Made by a program: the position numbers and the translations under genes
Shown: positions 54,725 through 64,000 of the stretch, piece after piece
Position numbering within the stretch: position 1 is the stretch's first letter
How the letters are laid out: every line of letters begins with the position of its first letter
Notes under the pieces: generated by a model
What the model was told of the DNA's origin: nothing
Seen by the model: the letters and a program-made list of their open reading frames with translations, nothing else
Database searches by the model: none
Assembly (NCBI RefSeq): GCF_018294505.1
Contig: NC_057810.1
Coordinates: 205,672,113 to 205,736,112, forward strand
Length of the DNA: 64,000 nt
From: Triticum aestivum
Taxonomy: Eukaryota; Streptophyta; Magnoliopsida; Poales; Poaceae
Direction: 5' to 3'

Positions 54725-55390
54725 AGAGACATATATATAGAGAGACAAAGTGAGTGTGGTCCGACATTCATTGAAAAGATATATATATGCTCTAGAGAGA
54801 TATTGTCCGATTGAGCTTTTGGGAAGGGTGAGGGCTATAAGATAGAGCTTGAGAGATGATCCAGTCACAGACATGTAGATATATTTTGTGTGTGGGAGGA
54901 AGCAAGGTCAATCAATTACATATATAAAGGGAGAGATATTGAGCGATTGTGGGTCGTCATGCAATCGAAAGAGTGAGATGGGTTGGAGAGAGTGACCTAG
55001 ATAGACAATTTGCGTGAGAGAGTATACAATATGAATATGTCGAATTGGGCTCAAACATGGAGATATATCGTTTGTGTCCGAGAAAGAGCGACGTCAATCG
55101 AGACATACGAAGAGAGAGAGAGAGAGAGATTGAGCGAGCATGGCCCGCCATGAGGTCGAAAGAGTGGGGGCTGCTTGAATGGACTGACCTAGATAGACAA
55201 TCTATGTGAGAGAGTATAGAGTGTGTCGATCGAGGCCCGAACAGGGAGATATATCGTTTGTATGTGAAAGAAAACAAGACTCAGATAAAGAGAGCGAGAT
55301 TGAGCGAGTGTGGTCCGCTGTGCGGAAGAAAGAGTGAGACAGTCTCAAGGGAGTGACCTAGATAGACAACGTGCATGCGTACGGACAAGA
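54725..55390. repeat. GA-rich tandem repeat, units of about 170-190 bp
   Basis: At least three units share GAGATTGAGCGA, (T/C)GTGG(G/T)(T/C)CG, CGAAAGAGTG and TGACCTAGATAGACAA, with the last motif at 54993, 55185 and 55354. They also share GGAGATATATCGTTTGT (55067 and 55246). ORFs inside (55310-55621) follow from the repeat and are not accepted. Confidence 0.7.
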
Positions 55391-56261
55391 GGTTGGGGGC
55401 TAGATAGGAAATGCATGTATCTAGCGAGAGAGGGTGGGAGGGAGAGAGAGAGAGCTCGTCATGGGGTGCAATGGAGGGTGTGTGAGGTAAATACATTTGG
55501 TAACAGAGTGGGGAAATGGGGTACTGTAGTTGAGAGAGTTAGAGATCGAAACATGGAGAGAAAGAATGAACGTGTGTCAGAAACCGATAGCTTTCTAAGG
55601 TGGTTAGGAGAGGAATATTGACCGATACAAGAAGTATGTAGCGTGTGTGCCAAGGGGAGGGTGGCTAAAAACAACATTTGAATGTAGATAGTACGAGACT
55701 TAATATCGATGTTTCAATTTGGTGTACATTGTAAGATTTGAACTGAGGACCATGCATATGGGTAATTATTTCAAATTCGTGCCATACTAGGTTTGGAAAA
55801 GTTGACATTGACTCGATTGTTGTGCTATTTTGTAGGTCATATGTTTGAATCCATCCAAAAGTTTTCTCACTACCATGGTGTTCATCATATACATATGAAC
55901 TTATATTAAAAAAGTAGCGTGGATACAGTGAAATGCGAAATCCATGTTAGAATTGGAGATCGCTATGTGACACACACTCTAATTCAAATAACTAATTATG
56001 TGACACACACTCTAATCCACGTTAGCGTGGATACCATGGATACCGTTTTGATGTTTTTTTTCAAATAACTCCTCATTAATTAATTTATAGTATCTCGTTC
56101 GAATGATTAATTATTTGCAAGGAAAACGCGGGCATGGTACTACATACATATTCATTTGAAAATGGAAGAAGATTCATTTGCATTCTCAAATGTAAGCGCA
56201 CCAGGCAGACTATGGTCGTGTCGTGGTGGTCGCGTGTGTCGGACAGACGCTTAGCACCCAG

Positions 56262-56306
56262 CCACCCACCCCCTCCCTCCCTCCCTCCCTCCCCCCCCCC
56301 CCCCCC
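56262..56306. repeat. CCCT microsatellite running into a C16 tract
   Basis: CACCC, then repeated CCCT units, then sixteen C at 56291-56306. It is low complexity; no function is implied. Confidence 0.85.
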
Positions 56307-57299
56307 GTCCAAAAAAAGGACGACAACAAAATAAGTTTGCGCATCCATCTTTCAGAATGAAATATCTGGCAGCCCCAATTCCAGCCCTGCAAAATCTCCC
56401 TTCTCCACCGTCCCCTTCCGTGCCCAGATTGCTCAAATCCCTAATTTTCCGCCAACCCAAGAAAAGTTCGAATCTCCCCTCGTCTCATCTCTTTCTCCAC
56501 CTCTGTGTCGGACGACAACGACGAAGACAACGGTCGCGCTTCACCACCGCACCGGAGCTACCTCATCTATGCCCTCGTCCACCGCATCGGGTGGTCCACC
56601 GACAACGTCGACCGTCGCAACCTACGTGCCTCACAGACACCGACTTCCACCGCATCAGGTGCGCTTCACCGACGCCATCTCCCACCTAACCGGGGCTACT
56701 TCACCGAGCACATCGTCGCACCTCCGGCCCCCGAGGCCGTTGGGGCTTCACCAACGGTCTCATCCACCACATCATAGCACTCCACTGCCACTCAAGATCT
56801 GCATCCGTGCGTGGCCAGCCAACACCAACGCATCACCCTCAACGGCTCTGAAGTGACCCGCACTCTAGCTAGGCGAGCATGCCCAAACACCGGCCTGAAC
56901 TACGTATCCACACATCACTCCCTTGTGCACTGTTCCAATGATGTTTGGATATCGTTTCACTGCTCTCGTAGCTTACACGCCTATGCAACTCTGATTTTAA
57001 CTCTTATTTCTTCTGGAGATATCATCTGAAACAAGCAAAACCATTTTTTAGCAAAGCATGATGGTGCCACGGGATCTGTTACACATCCTGCACACCCGTA
57101 TAACCTTGTAAGTATCTGTCCTCCGGGACAACAGCAAGGTTGATTCCTCCTATTTGATCAACCATTCGCCGTGTAAAAAATACAGAGGGGGATGCAAGGA
57201 GCACAAGGACTGCACATCCAAGCAAGTGGTAACATGGACTTGTACATGGAACCTCCCAAGCACAAGCAGAGCTGCAGTGAGCCTGTACAACGAGCTAGC

Positions 57300-59001
57300 G
57301 TAAGTTCCTGCATTTCATTTAATTTGTATTGGCATGCGTGTATGATTTGTGTGCAGTGGCGGATCTACAGATTCAAGTTACCAGGGGCGAACATTTAACT
57401 TGAAAAATAAGAAGGAATTTGCACTCCGGAAATCAACATAACTTGAGAAATGTGAAGCTACATGCACTTTGAAAACCAGCTAATGATCCAAAGTAGTTCA
57501 AATTATAAAACACTAAATGATGCAAGCACCAAAAAACATAAAATGCAACATGGTGTACAAGGACTACTAACATGGTCTGTACATGCTTGAATTATTTGTT
57601 ATCTGGCTGAAAATATCAAAGTGTAATTGCACCTATAACCAGTGCGCAAACTGCATATCAATATATCTATCCTGCACAAGTATGCCAATAGTTTCAAACA
57701 ACAGATTAGAAAAGTATTTATGCTACATTGTCATGATACAGGGACTTTCGGGTAGATGACCTCGACGTTTCCTCAAGCCATGAAAATGTACTATAATTTG
57801 CTTGTCATCAATGCCTGCAAATCTCTATATATCTCTCAACATAGAAGATCATCATTAGACACTAAATCCTTCAATGGGAGCTTGCAAAATGCTTGCATTA
57901 GATTCCTCATTAGACACTATATTTTCATCACTAGGAGCATGTAAAATGTTTGCATCAAATCCTTCATTAGCAGTCTGTTCATTAGACACTTCAGGCTCAA
58001 GAAAAACCTAAGCTTGTATGTTTGAACCGGAAACTTGATTAGATACATCAGATTCAGTCAGCTTAGTATTGATTGGTGGAGTTATAAAATAAGCAGAAAT
58101 TGGTTTCATTTTCTCATAGATTTCCTACATACAAGCAGTTTTACAACATCGACAGGTTTTACTATTGGCCAGAAATTGAAGAGTTGAATTAGATATAATC
58201 CGGGATGTGATGTACCTGCTTGTTGCGCATGCTACTCTTGCAAGCTGCGACTGTCTATTTGCGCAAGCTCGATGCCATGCCTGTTCTGCCACCGCTGCCT
58301 CCAACGCAGGCTACACCTAGGGTTAGATCTTCATCTTCTTGTCCTTCTGTTCACTTGAAGCCCGGCAACCGGAGGGCGCGGGGAAGTGTTGTGTCGGTCT
58401 GTCCAGCGGCGGCTAGGTTAGGAGCGAACCAGACTGGAGGCAGGAGCGAATGAATTAGGATTTTTCCTGCTGTCGATCGATATGGGAGGCGCTCGTTTGG
58501 GCCGCGAGCCTACTATAGGGCTTGCCTTGCACTTACGTTATTGGCCCATCCAAATTGAAACATTTTTCTTCATTTTTTACACTGCCTGCTCGTGCATTGG
58601 GACGAACAAAACTAGCCTAGGTCAACCTGGACGACTCAAACTAGGTGCACACTTTCCAGCCACCCGATGCGGCCGCCCATACCAGCCCCTATGGTGGTGT
58701 CGCCCCTTTTGCGTGTATGATTGGGGCATTGAAAAATCTTCCAGTGGCACTTTTGATTTACCCACAGAATGGTTGAATTGCTTGTTTCTATGAACTGAGT
58801 TCGCCAACAATGTGAAGGATGCCAGTCTGTTCATCCTATTATAGATTGCTTAGATCTCGATATGCCAAATGTAATCGCATGAAATATACAGTAAAAGCTA
58901 GTGTGATGTGTGTGGCTACAACTAGTTCGACTACATGTCCTCATATAACATATCAAGGACGCACCATCTTACCAGATTAACCATTCGACTTACCAATGCA
59001 G
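57300..59001 (+). other. Intron-like stretch between the two copies of the duplicated exon
   Basis: AT-rich with no coding of its own that I can support. 57780-57990 contains the repeated phrases CATTAGACACTA and AAATCCTTCA. 58290-58450 is a short GC-rich island. A repeat of the exon and part of its upstream intron marks the right end. Confidence 0.45.
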
Positions 59002-59664
59002 TGTGGGAAGAAAGAAGTATTGGGACTGCGTATCCAAGCAATTGATGCCATGGACTCCTTCATAGAACCTTGTAAGAGAAAAGAAGTTGCAGTGTTCCTG
59101 TACAAAGAGCTAGTGTAAGTTCAGTTACCTGCTTCTCGGAATTTTAGTTAGCCACTTATTGCAAAATTGTTCAATTACATTGCTTGGCTTAATTTAGTTT
59201 GCTACTGATTACATAATGCCATAGCCTGTTAATCCTATTATAGACTGCGCCTATCTATGTGTTTGATACTTACTGTTAAGAATTACCTGTCTGCCTCAAG
59301 TTAAATAGCTACTTAAGCACGTAGATAGTTGGTCATATGTACTTCTAGGGTGCAGCAGAATTCACATGTAATTTACGTTCTGATACCCTGTTTGTTTAAA
59401 TAGTTTGCTGTTATCACTTGTAGCACTAGTAATGTTTGCATGTTCATAGATAAACAATTGTCAGGTTTATATGAGGGACACTGTCTTTTTAACTTATATA
59501 TGTGTTGGAATCATTTTGCTTACATTAAAGAAATTTACAGATGTCTGTGTTGCTGGTAAACGATACCGACTTGTTACTTTAATATGTTGCCAAGAACTTG
59601 TTAGTTTTACTAGTTCGATGTTAGTTTCTTATGGCTCTTGCAAAACTTTATTTATTGATTGCTA

Positions 59665-60262
59665 ACATTCAAGTTTGTAGGATCCAACTGAAACTCCATT
59701 GGCACAATAGGTATGTTTTCAAAAACTTCCTTGTTTACCTGGTTTGCTGTTGTACCTTGTTGTTGTAATCATCTTACCAACTTCAAATTTTCAGGATCCA
59801 ATTGGAAGTCCAATTGCACAGCAGGTACATTTTCAAAATTATATTTGTGTAATAGGTTTGCTGCTGTAACTTGTTGCTCTAATCAAGTTAGTGACTACTC
59901 AACTTTTCAGGATCCAAGGGAAACTCCAATGCCACAACAGGTTCCTTTTGCAAAACTTGATTGTTTAACTGCTTTGCTGCTGGAACCGGTTGCTCTAATC
60001 ACGTTACTGGCTACTCAACTTTTCAGGATCCAAGAGAAACTCCAACGCAACAACAGGTACCTTTTGCAAAACTTGTTTGTTTAACTGCTTTGCCGCTGCA
60101 ACAACCGGTTACAATGATGTTAATAACTACTTTTCAGCATCCCACTGAAACTCTTTAATTCCTTGTTTGTTTAACTAGTTTGCTATTATAACTCCCAGTT
60201 GATATGTTTTGCTAACTTCAACTTCTCGGAATCCAATCGGAACTTTAATGGCAAAACAGGTT
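59665..60262 (+). repeat. 115-bp tandem repeat: 30-nt mini-exon plus intron of about 85 nt
   Basis: Mini-exons at 59681-59710, 59796-59825, 59911-59940 and 60027-60056 are each exactly 30 nt. Each follows a (T)TTCAG or GTAG acceptor and precedes a GTATGT, GTACAT, GTTCCT or GTACCT donor. They encode DPTETPLAQ*, DPIGSPIAQQ, DPRETPMPQQ and DPRETPTQQQ. A fifth (60138) starts HPTETL and is truncated. A sixth (about 60229-60258) reads NPIGTLMAKQ and is continuous with the terminal exon. Start-to-start distances are 115, 115, 116, 111 and about 91. Because 30 is a multiple of 3, each unit can be included or skipped without changing frame. Confidence 0.8.
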
Positions 60263-60579
60263 AGCCCAAGATCAAAGAGCAAGGTCCCCATGGAGGTTGT
60301 ATCATCCCACAGCAATGGCACCGGCCCAATCGTGCATCATGAATTGCCAACTGCTGATGCTCTAGAGGCTAAACTAGTGGTAGAAAGAGATTCTGCTTCT
60401 GCACTTAGAGATGAAGTTGACATGTTAAGGAAGCAAACATCACAATCACAAGCAGTACCCAAGACAACCATTAAATATTTGGTGGATTTCAAAACGAAGC
60501 AAGCTAAAACTGACCGCATTGTTAAGGTCCTCAAGGAAAAAAGGAAATTAAATTCCCACTTAGTAAATCATAGGTGAAA

Positions 60580-61292
60580 TGTTCTTTCCATCGTTGAATA
60601 ACCTTTGTGTTGTTTGTTCATGTAATCAATCAAACCATTTGTTTTAGAGATCATGTAATAATTGTTTTTTGTTTTTTGGTTTGTAATTTTATTTGAGCAC
60701 AAGTCTGTATTAATTGCTAAGACTCGGAGACATTTCATTTTGATTGTTGTGCCAGACCTACAAATATGCCAATTGGGCTAAATGTGCATTCAACAATAAT
60801 AGTAGTATAGATGGACCATAAGTGGCACGCATCGGAAAGGGCCAAGATGTTGTAGTAGCTTCGCTAAAAAAGGATGTTGTTCTAGCAAAAAAAAGTACAG
60901 CGGCCTGGCTTATGTATGTTAGTTGATATTATTGATCCATATACTCTAAAAGTGTTTATATGTCTGTTAGTTATGTACATTCTTGGTTGATTGACTCGGT
61001 ACTTTAATCTTGATACATCGCTTGTGTACATATCTAAATGGGAGTACACATTATGTTGCGTGTGACATTTGAATTGGACATAAAATGTTCCAAATATTTG
61101 AATTCACCTTAAACTGGATTCTAGCTTCTGAATTTGAGTATCAACATTTGTAAATCATATTCATATATGACTGTGGAATACATCTTTGTTGAGCTTTATA
61201 AGATATATAAAAACACATAGAATAATTTATAAAGTTTCGTATAGAAATACAAAATGGATTCGAATTTAGTTGCCAGGGTAAACGTGGATGCT
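60580..61292. other. 3' flank of the gene relic, nothing further recognised
   Basis: T-rich 3' untranslated-like DNA (TTTGTTTTTTGGTTTGTAAT near 60667) followed by AT-rich sequence up to the CACTA terminus. No ORF or repeat boundary is supported. Confidence 0.5.
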
Positions 61293-61359
61293 CACTACTA
61301 GGGAAAACCTTATACACAGAATCTTACAAGCAACGATCTTCAAAATACAATGCTACTGC

Positions 61360-61935
61360 TATTTAGCAGCAGCGCGTTCAAGAAAAATGTGTTGCTGAAA
61401 GAAAAATAGCAGTAGCGCGTTCCCACTAAACCGCGCTACTGCTCTAATTGCCATGACCTCGCCGTCCAGCTAATTATAGCAGTAGCACCCTATAATGAAC
61501 CGTGCTACTGCTACAGATGTTAGCAGCAGCGCACTTCTGTAAAACTCGCTACTGCTAAGTTCAGCCCACAAGTTTAGTCCCACCTCGCTCCACGAACAGG
61601 GTGTTTACCACCTTAAATATGTTACTTCTCAAACTATCACAACCACTTGGTCTTCACTGAACTCTATGTGTAGAATTTGTGGCCTCAATATGAGTCCTCT
61701 GCGGTTCCTATCGGAGAGGAATCATATTGACAATTCAGATTGTACACAAAAAGATATTGATGGCCAATGTATTTTTGCATTGACAGACAATGTATTTTTG
61801 CATGCTTACACTTAGTAGTAGCGCTTTTAGTAGCAAAGCGCTACTGCTAATCCAACTTAGCAGTAGCGTGCATCCCCGCACATCGCTATTGCTATTCTCA
61901 TTACCTGTAGCGTGTTTTCGTACCCGTGCTACTAC
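61360..61935. repeat. CACTA subterminal repeats, paired TAGCAGTAGCGC / GCGCTACTGCTA
   Basis: At least five inverted pairs with spacers of 12-20 bases: 61399-61442, 61478-61513, 61520-61558, 61813-61852 and 61857-61895, plus half-sites near 61364 and 61910. Each pair can form a short hairpin. They are likely binding sites for the element's transposase (inference from the CACTA superfamily). Confidence 0.8.
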
Positions 61936-61969
61936 TAACCATACCTTATCCCCACGCGTGCGGACGACC

Positions 61970-62290
61970 CTCTCTCTCACTCACTCTCCCCCACTCACTC
62001 TCGCCCGCGCCGATAACCGCCGTCGTCCGTAGTCGCCGCCGCCGCTGTCCGTCCGCCACCGAGGTACTCCCTCCTTCCGTCCCTCCGCCTCCCACTGCGC
62101 CCTCCTCCCTCCTCCTCCCACCGTGCCCTCCTCCCTCCGCCTGCGGCCGCCCCCTCCTCCCTCCTCCGTTGGGAGCCCTCCTGCCACCGCCCCTCCCTCC
62201 TCCTCCGGCCGGCTGCTCCCCCTCCTCCTCCGGCCGTCCCTTCCGCCTCCTCTCTCCTTCCTCCCTCCCTTGTCTCTGTTCTTGCAAATC
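61970..62290 (+). promoter_or_regulatory. CT-rich leader, likely 5' untranslated region of the B3-like gene
   Basis: Begins CTCTCTCTCACTCACTCTCC and continues as pyrimidine-rich, GC-rich sequence (CCTCCTCC words) to about 62280, then changes to AT-rich DNA with an intron-like look. Overlapping ORFs of 100-120 aa on both strands are compositional. Plant genes often have such CT-rich leaders. Confidence 0.45.
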
Positions 62291-62344
62291 ATAGGTGTTT
62301 TGAATAAAATAGAAGTAAGAAAATTTAGGGTAGAACTAGGGTAG

Positions 62345-62540
62345 TAGAATTTTTAGCAAGTGTTTAATAGAAATAGTTTATTTAGTAAGTAATTAATATA
62401 ACTAGTTTATTTATATTATGTGCTTAATAGAACTAGTTTATTTAGTAAGTGCTTAATAGAACTAGTTTATTTATAGTAAGTGCTTAATAGAACTAGTTTA
62501 TTTAGTAAGTAGTTAATAAAACAAGTTTATTTAGTGTTAG
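62345..62540. repeat. Tandem repeat AGTAAGTGCTTAATAGAACTAGTTTATTT, about six units
   Basis: Units of 28-33 bases carry the core TTAATAGAACTAGTTTATTT, at about 62368, 62394, 62427, 62454, 62485 and 62513 with variation. It lies between leader and coding region, probably inside an intron. Confidence 0.8.
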
Positions 62541-62757
62541 GATTATATATAAGATATTTTCAAAAGTTTTTTTTTCATATTTTGAACAATTGAAATGCAA
62601 TGACCATCGATAAGTCGCCTATGTGTTTGCCGGAGTGTTGATTTATTTCTGTTCCGGCAAATTTCAGGCGCTCGATATGTCCTTTTTCAGCAAAGGTCAT
62701 GTCTGATTTTTTGGGTTTTGCCGTCGAGTTATAATCTTTGAATTTTGAACACAGGAG

Positions 62758-63986
62758 ATGTCTGATGATGATGGGATCCCGGAGTGCGGGTACTGCTACG
62801 ATGACCGTGGTGTGTGCGACAGGTTTCGTCACCTGCAAAATGATAGGTTTTTCACCGTGAAGGTGGAAGAGACCTTCGATGTTTGTATGAAATGCAACGA
62901 CAAGCATTTCATCATAATAACTTGTGCTTCTTTTGTTCAACGTGTAATTTATGGAAAAAAATTCAATTCGACTAGTACATCCCGTGCCATGCTAGACCAT
63001 ATGTATTGGAGAAGCTTGGTTTTGGTTTAGATGACTTTGAGAATCTGGAGACGAGGAGGGCTCACTTAAGAACTAAACATGGTTATGAGTTTCTGGTTAA
63101 GTTCTACAATGCGGTCGATCGCTCCCATTTCGGTTGCTCTAATTGGGAAGCTCTCTACAAGGCATATGGATTTGAGGAGGGAATGCGAATAAGATTTGAT
63201 ATTCGTCCCGAAGATTATGATGATGATGATAATATCGACATCTGGGTGGATGTGGATATGCCTCCAGTTTTACCTAGATGTGAGTTTTTCAAACTAATTT
63301 GTTAAGTTCAATAATTTATGTTGTTAATTTAAAAATATTTGGTGTTCGTCCATACTAAACTTATTTATTTATAATTGTTAGCTTATTTCTTATCTTGAAG
63401 AAATACTCAGAAGGTAGTAGACAACACATACTAGAGCTATGACTTCAAGCTTAATTATGAGGAGAAAGGTTATCTTGTCTCATTCATAGAAGATGTTGAG
63501 GCCTTCAAAACAAGTCACTCTATCAGCCCAAATTATACTAGATATGTGCCACTAGTCCATAAATTGCTTGATGGTAACCTCATTGCCAAAAACTTGGTAG
63601 GACTTTGTTAATGATGGTAACTTCATTGCATACATTATTCTTAAGTAAACAACGTTGCTAACTATATATGTTACTATTTCGTTTTTGAACAGAGGCTCCC
63701 GAAGCAGGTTGTGCCTGACATGCTATGTAACGAAGGTGATATGCATATGGTTAGCTTACGACCAACTCCTTCGGAGGCTTACCATACTGCATACTTGATT
63801 TCTTCAAATGATGGAAGGCTCAAAATCAAAGAATGGAGCAAAGTGATGAATGCGCACACGCAAATAATTGGAGACAAAATGAATGTGTGCAAGACACAAG
63901 TTGGAGATAGGTTTATGTCCATTCTCCATTATGGTGAAGGACCGGTTTATCTGTTTTATGGTATTTTAGCTAGGAGAGAGGAGTAG
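62758..63986 (+). pseudogene. B3-like gene carried by the CACTA element, one frameshift
   Basis: Plus strand, ATG 62758 after TTGAACACAGGAG. Exon 1 (62758-63279, donor GTGAGT) encodes MSDDDGIPECGYCYDDRGVC and VKVEETFDVCMKCNDKHF, two Cys-x2-Cys pairs that could form a zinc ribbon. A B3-like unit follows (KHGYEFLVKFYNAVDRSHFG, NWEALYKAYGFEEGMRIRFD) with an acidic DDDDN loop. A 1-base shift near 62995 separates the two parts. Exon 2 is 63401-63596 (KLNYEEKGYLVSFIEDVEAF, donor GTAGGA, with one TAG at about 63434). Exon 3 (63693-63986) holds the second B3-like unit (SSNDGRLKIKEWSKVMNAHT, QVGDRFMSILHYGEGPVYLF) and stop. The layout, Cys pairs then two B3-like units, matches the relic at 20624-27270. 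A DNA-binding role is inferred. Confidence 0.6.
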
Positions 63987-64000
63987 GTCCTAAGTATTAA

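Larger units (their letters stand above)
54020..56410. repeat. Second, uninterrupted copy of the host DNA around the retrotransposon nest
   Basis: Diverged direct copy of 30150-31881 plus 51427-51960. It lacks the MITE at 29930, the fold-back array, the Stowaway at 31694, and the solo LTR with E and D. At the solo-LTR insertion point it reads CGTGCCATAC-TAGGTTTGG (about 55780), against CATGTCATACATGCAT/TGCATGGTTTG. Between 54660 and 55670 it has its own GA-rich tandem repeat instead. The right end passes into the next gene relic. Confidence 0.65.
56505..60577 (+). pseudogene. Unrecognised multi-exon gene relic with duplicated exon and mini-exon array
   Basis: Plus strand. A low-complexity first exon may start at ATG 56505 (MSDDNDEDNGRASPPHRSYL; open to 56775). 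A 114-nt exon at 57186-57299 (acceptor TACAG, donor GTAAGT; GLHIQASGNMDLYMEP) is repeated as 59002-59114 (acceptor ATGCAG, donor GTAAGT; GLRIQAIDAMDSFIEP, FLYKELV). Five or six 30-nt mini-exons follow (59681-60258). The terminal exon to a TGA at 60575-60577 contains a coiled coil (ADALEAKLVVERDSASALRD, EVDMLRKQTS). The first mini-exon ends in TAG where the others have CAG. I do not recognise the family. The gene could be a relic or still be expressed from an alternative structure; transcript data would decide. Confidence 0.5.
61293..64000 (+). mobile_element. CACTA transposon, left part, continues beyond the window
   Basis: Starts CACTACTAGGGAAAACC at 61293, preceded by GCT (possible 3-bp target duplication). 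A subterminal field of AGCAGTAGCGC motifs in both orientations follows (61360-61935), as CACTA transposase-binding regions do. A CT-rich leader, an AT-rich repeat and a B3-like gene come next. The other end and any transposase lie outside the window, so autonomy cannot be judged. Confidence 0.8.

Noticed and set aside
61926..62344. Pro/Ser-rich and Gly/Arg-rich ORFs of 73-122 aa
   Set aside because: Compositional ORFs in a CT-rich leader, open in most frames on both strands.
1..64000. tRNA, rRNA, CRISPR, bacterial operons or organelle DNA
   Set aside because: None seen; introns, LTRs and MITEs fit plant nuclear DNA.

Overview
This is plant nuclear DNA, almost certainly from a Triticeae grass (wheat, Aegilops or a close relative). 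I recognise, from memory and without a database search, the Gypsy LTR type that starts TGTCGGTGTCAAAACCGGCG and ends in CCAGGACTCCCTCA (it resembles the family called Fatima), the CACTA ends CACTACAAAAAAAAGACACA and CACTACTAGGGAAAA, a Stowaway MITE, and long LTRs of the TGTAACAGCC...TGCCACA type. Nearly the whole window is transposable elements in various states of decay plus degenerate gene fragments. No intact host gene, rRNA, tRNA or CRISPR was seen.

Left part (1-14665): a fused gag of another Gypsy family (1-1041); a tandem duplication of a non-autonomous gag-protease Gypsy element sitting in a Copia gag (1042-9253); the Copia 5' LTR (9254-10822); a Gypsy LTR with internal sequence on both sides and a large hairpin inside (10823-12779); and a second Copia-type LTR (12780-14104). 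Middle (14666-31881): the left end of a CACTA element with tandem repeats; two degenerate minus-strand B3-like gene relics (about 18475-19600 and 20624-27270), the second split by a LINE with the full endonuclease-RT-zinc-finger order (22100-26262); a third minus-strand coiled-coil pseudogene between two inverted MITEs (28126-30143); and a tandem array of fold-back units (30531-31460).

Right part (31882-64000): a three-level nest. A solo LTR of about 3.1 kb (target duplication TGCAT) contains complete Gypsy element E (33922-50325, duplication CCCGT, minus), whose antisense ORF contains complete Gypsy element D (35450-43144, duplication GCTGC, plus). All three duplications are perfect. By-eye LTR differences (D about 7%, E about 8%) agree with the nesting order; the left tandem duplication is younger (about 2.5%). 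The DNA around the nest is duplicated in diverged form at 54020-56400, which acts as an empty-site control. Then follows a plus-strand multi-exon gene relic (56505-60577) with a tandem array of 30-nt mini-exons, and a CACTA element (61293 to the window end) carrying a B3-like gene with a Cys-x2-Cys N-terminus.

The Gypsy elements share one plan: LTR, an unusual conserved primer-binding site, one long N-terminal/gag/protease frame, no reverse transcriptase or integrase, a non-coding stretch, a spliced antisense ORF of the plant 'putative gypsy type transposon' kind (PF04195-like), then a polypurine tract and LTR. They must have used enzymes from elsewhere. Many reading frames are broken by single C-to-T type nonsense changes rather than indels, as expected of heavily methylated repeats.
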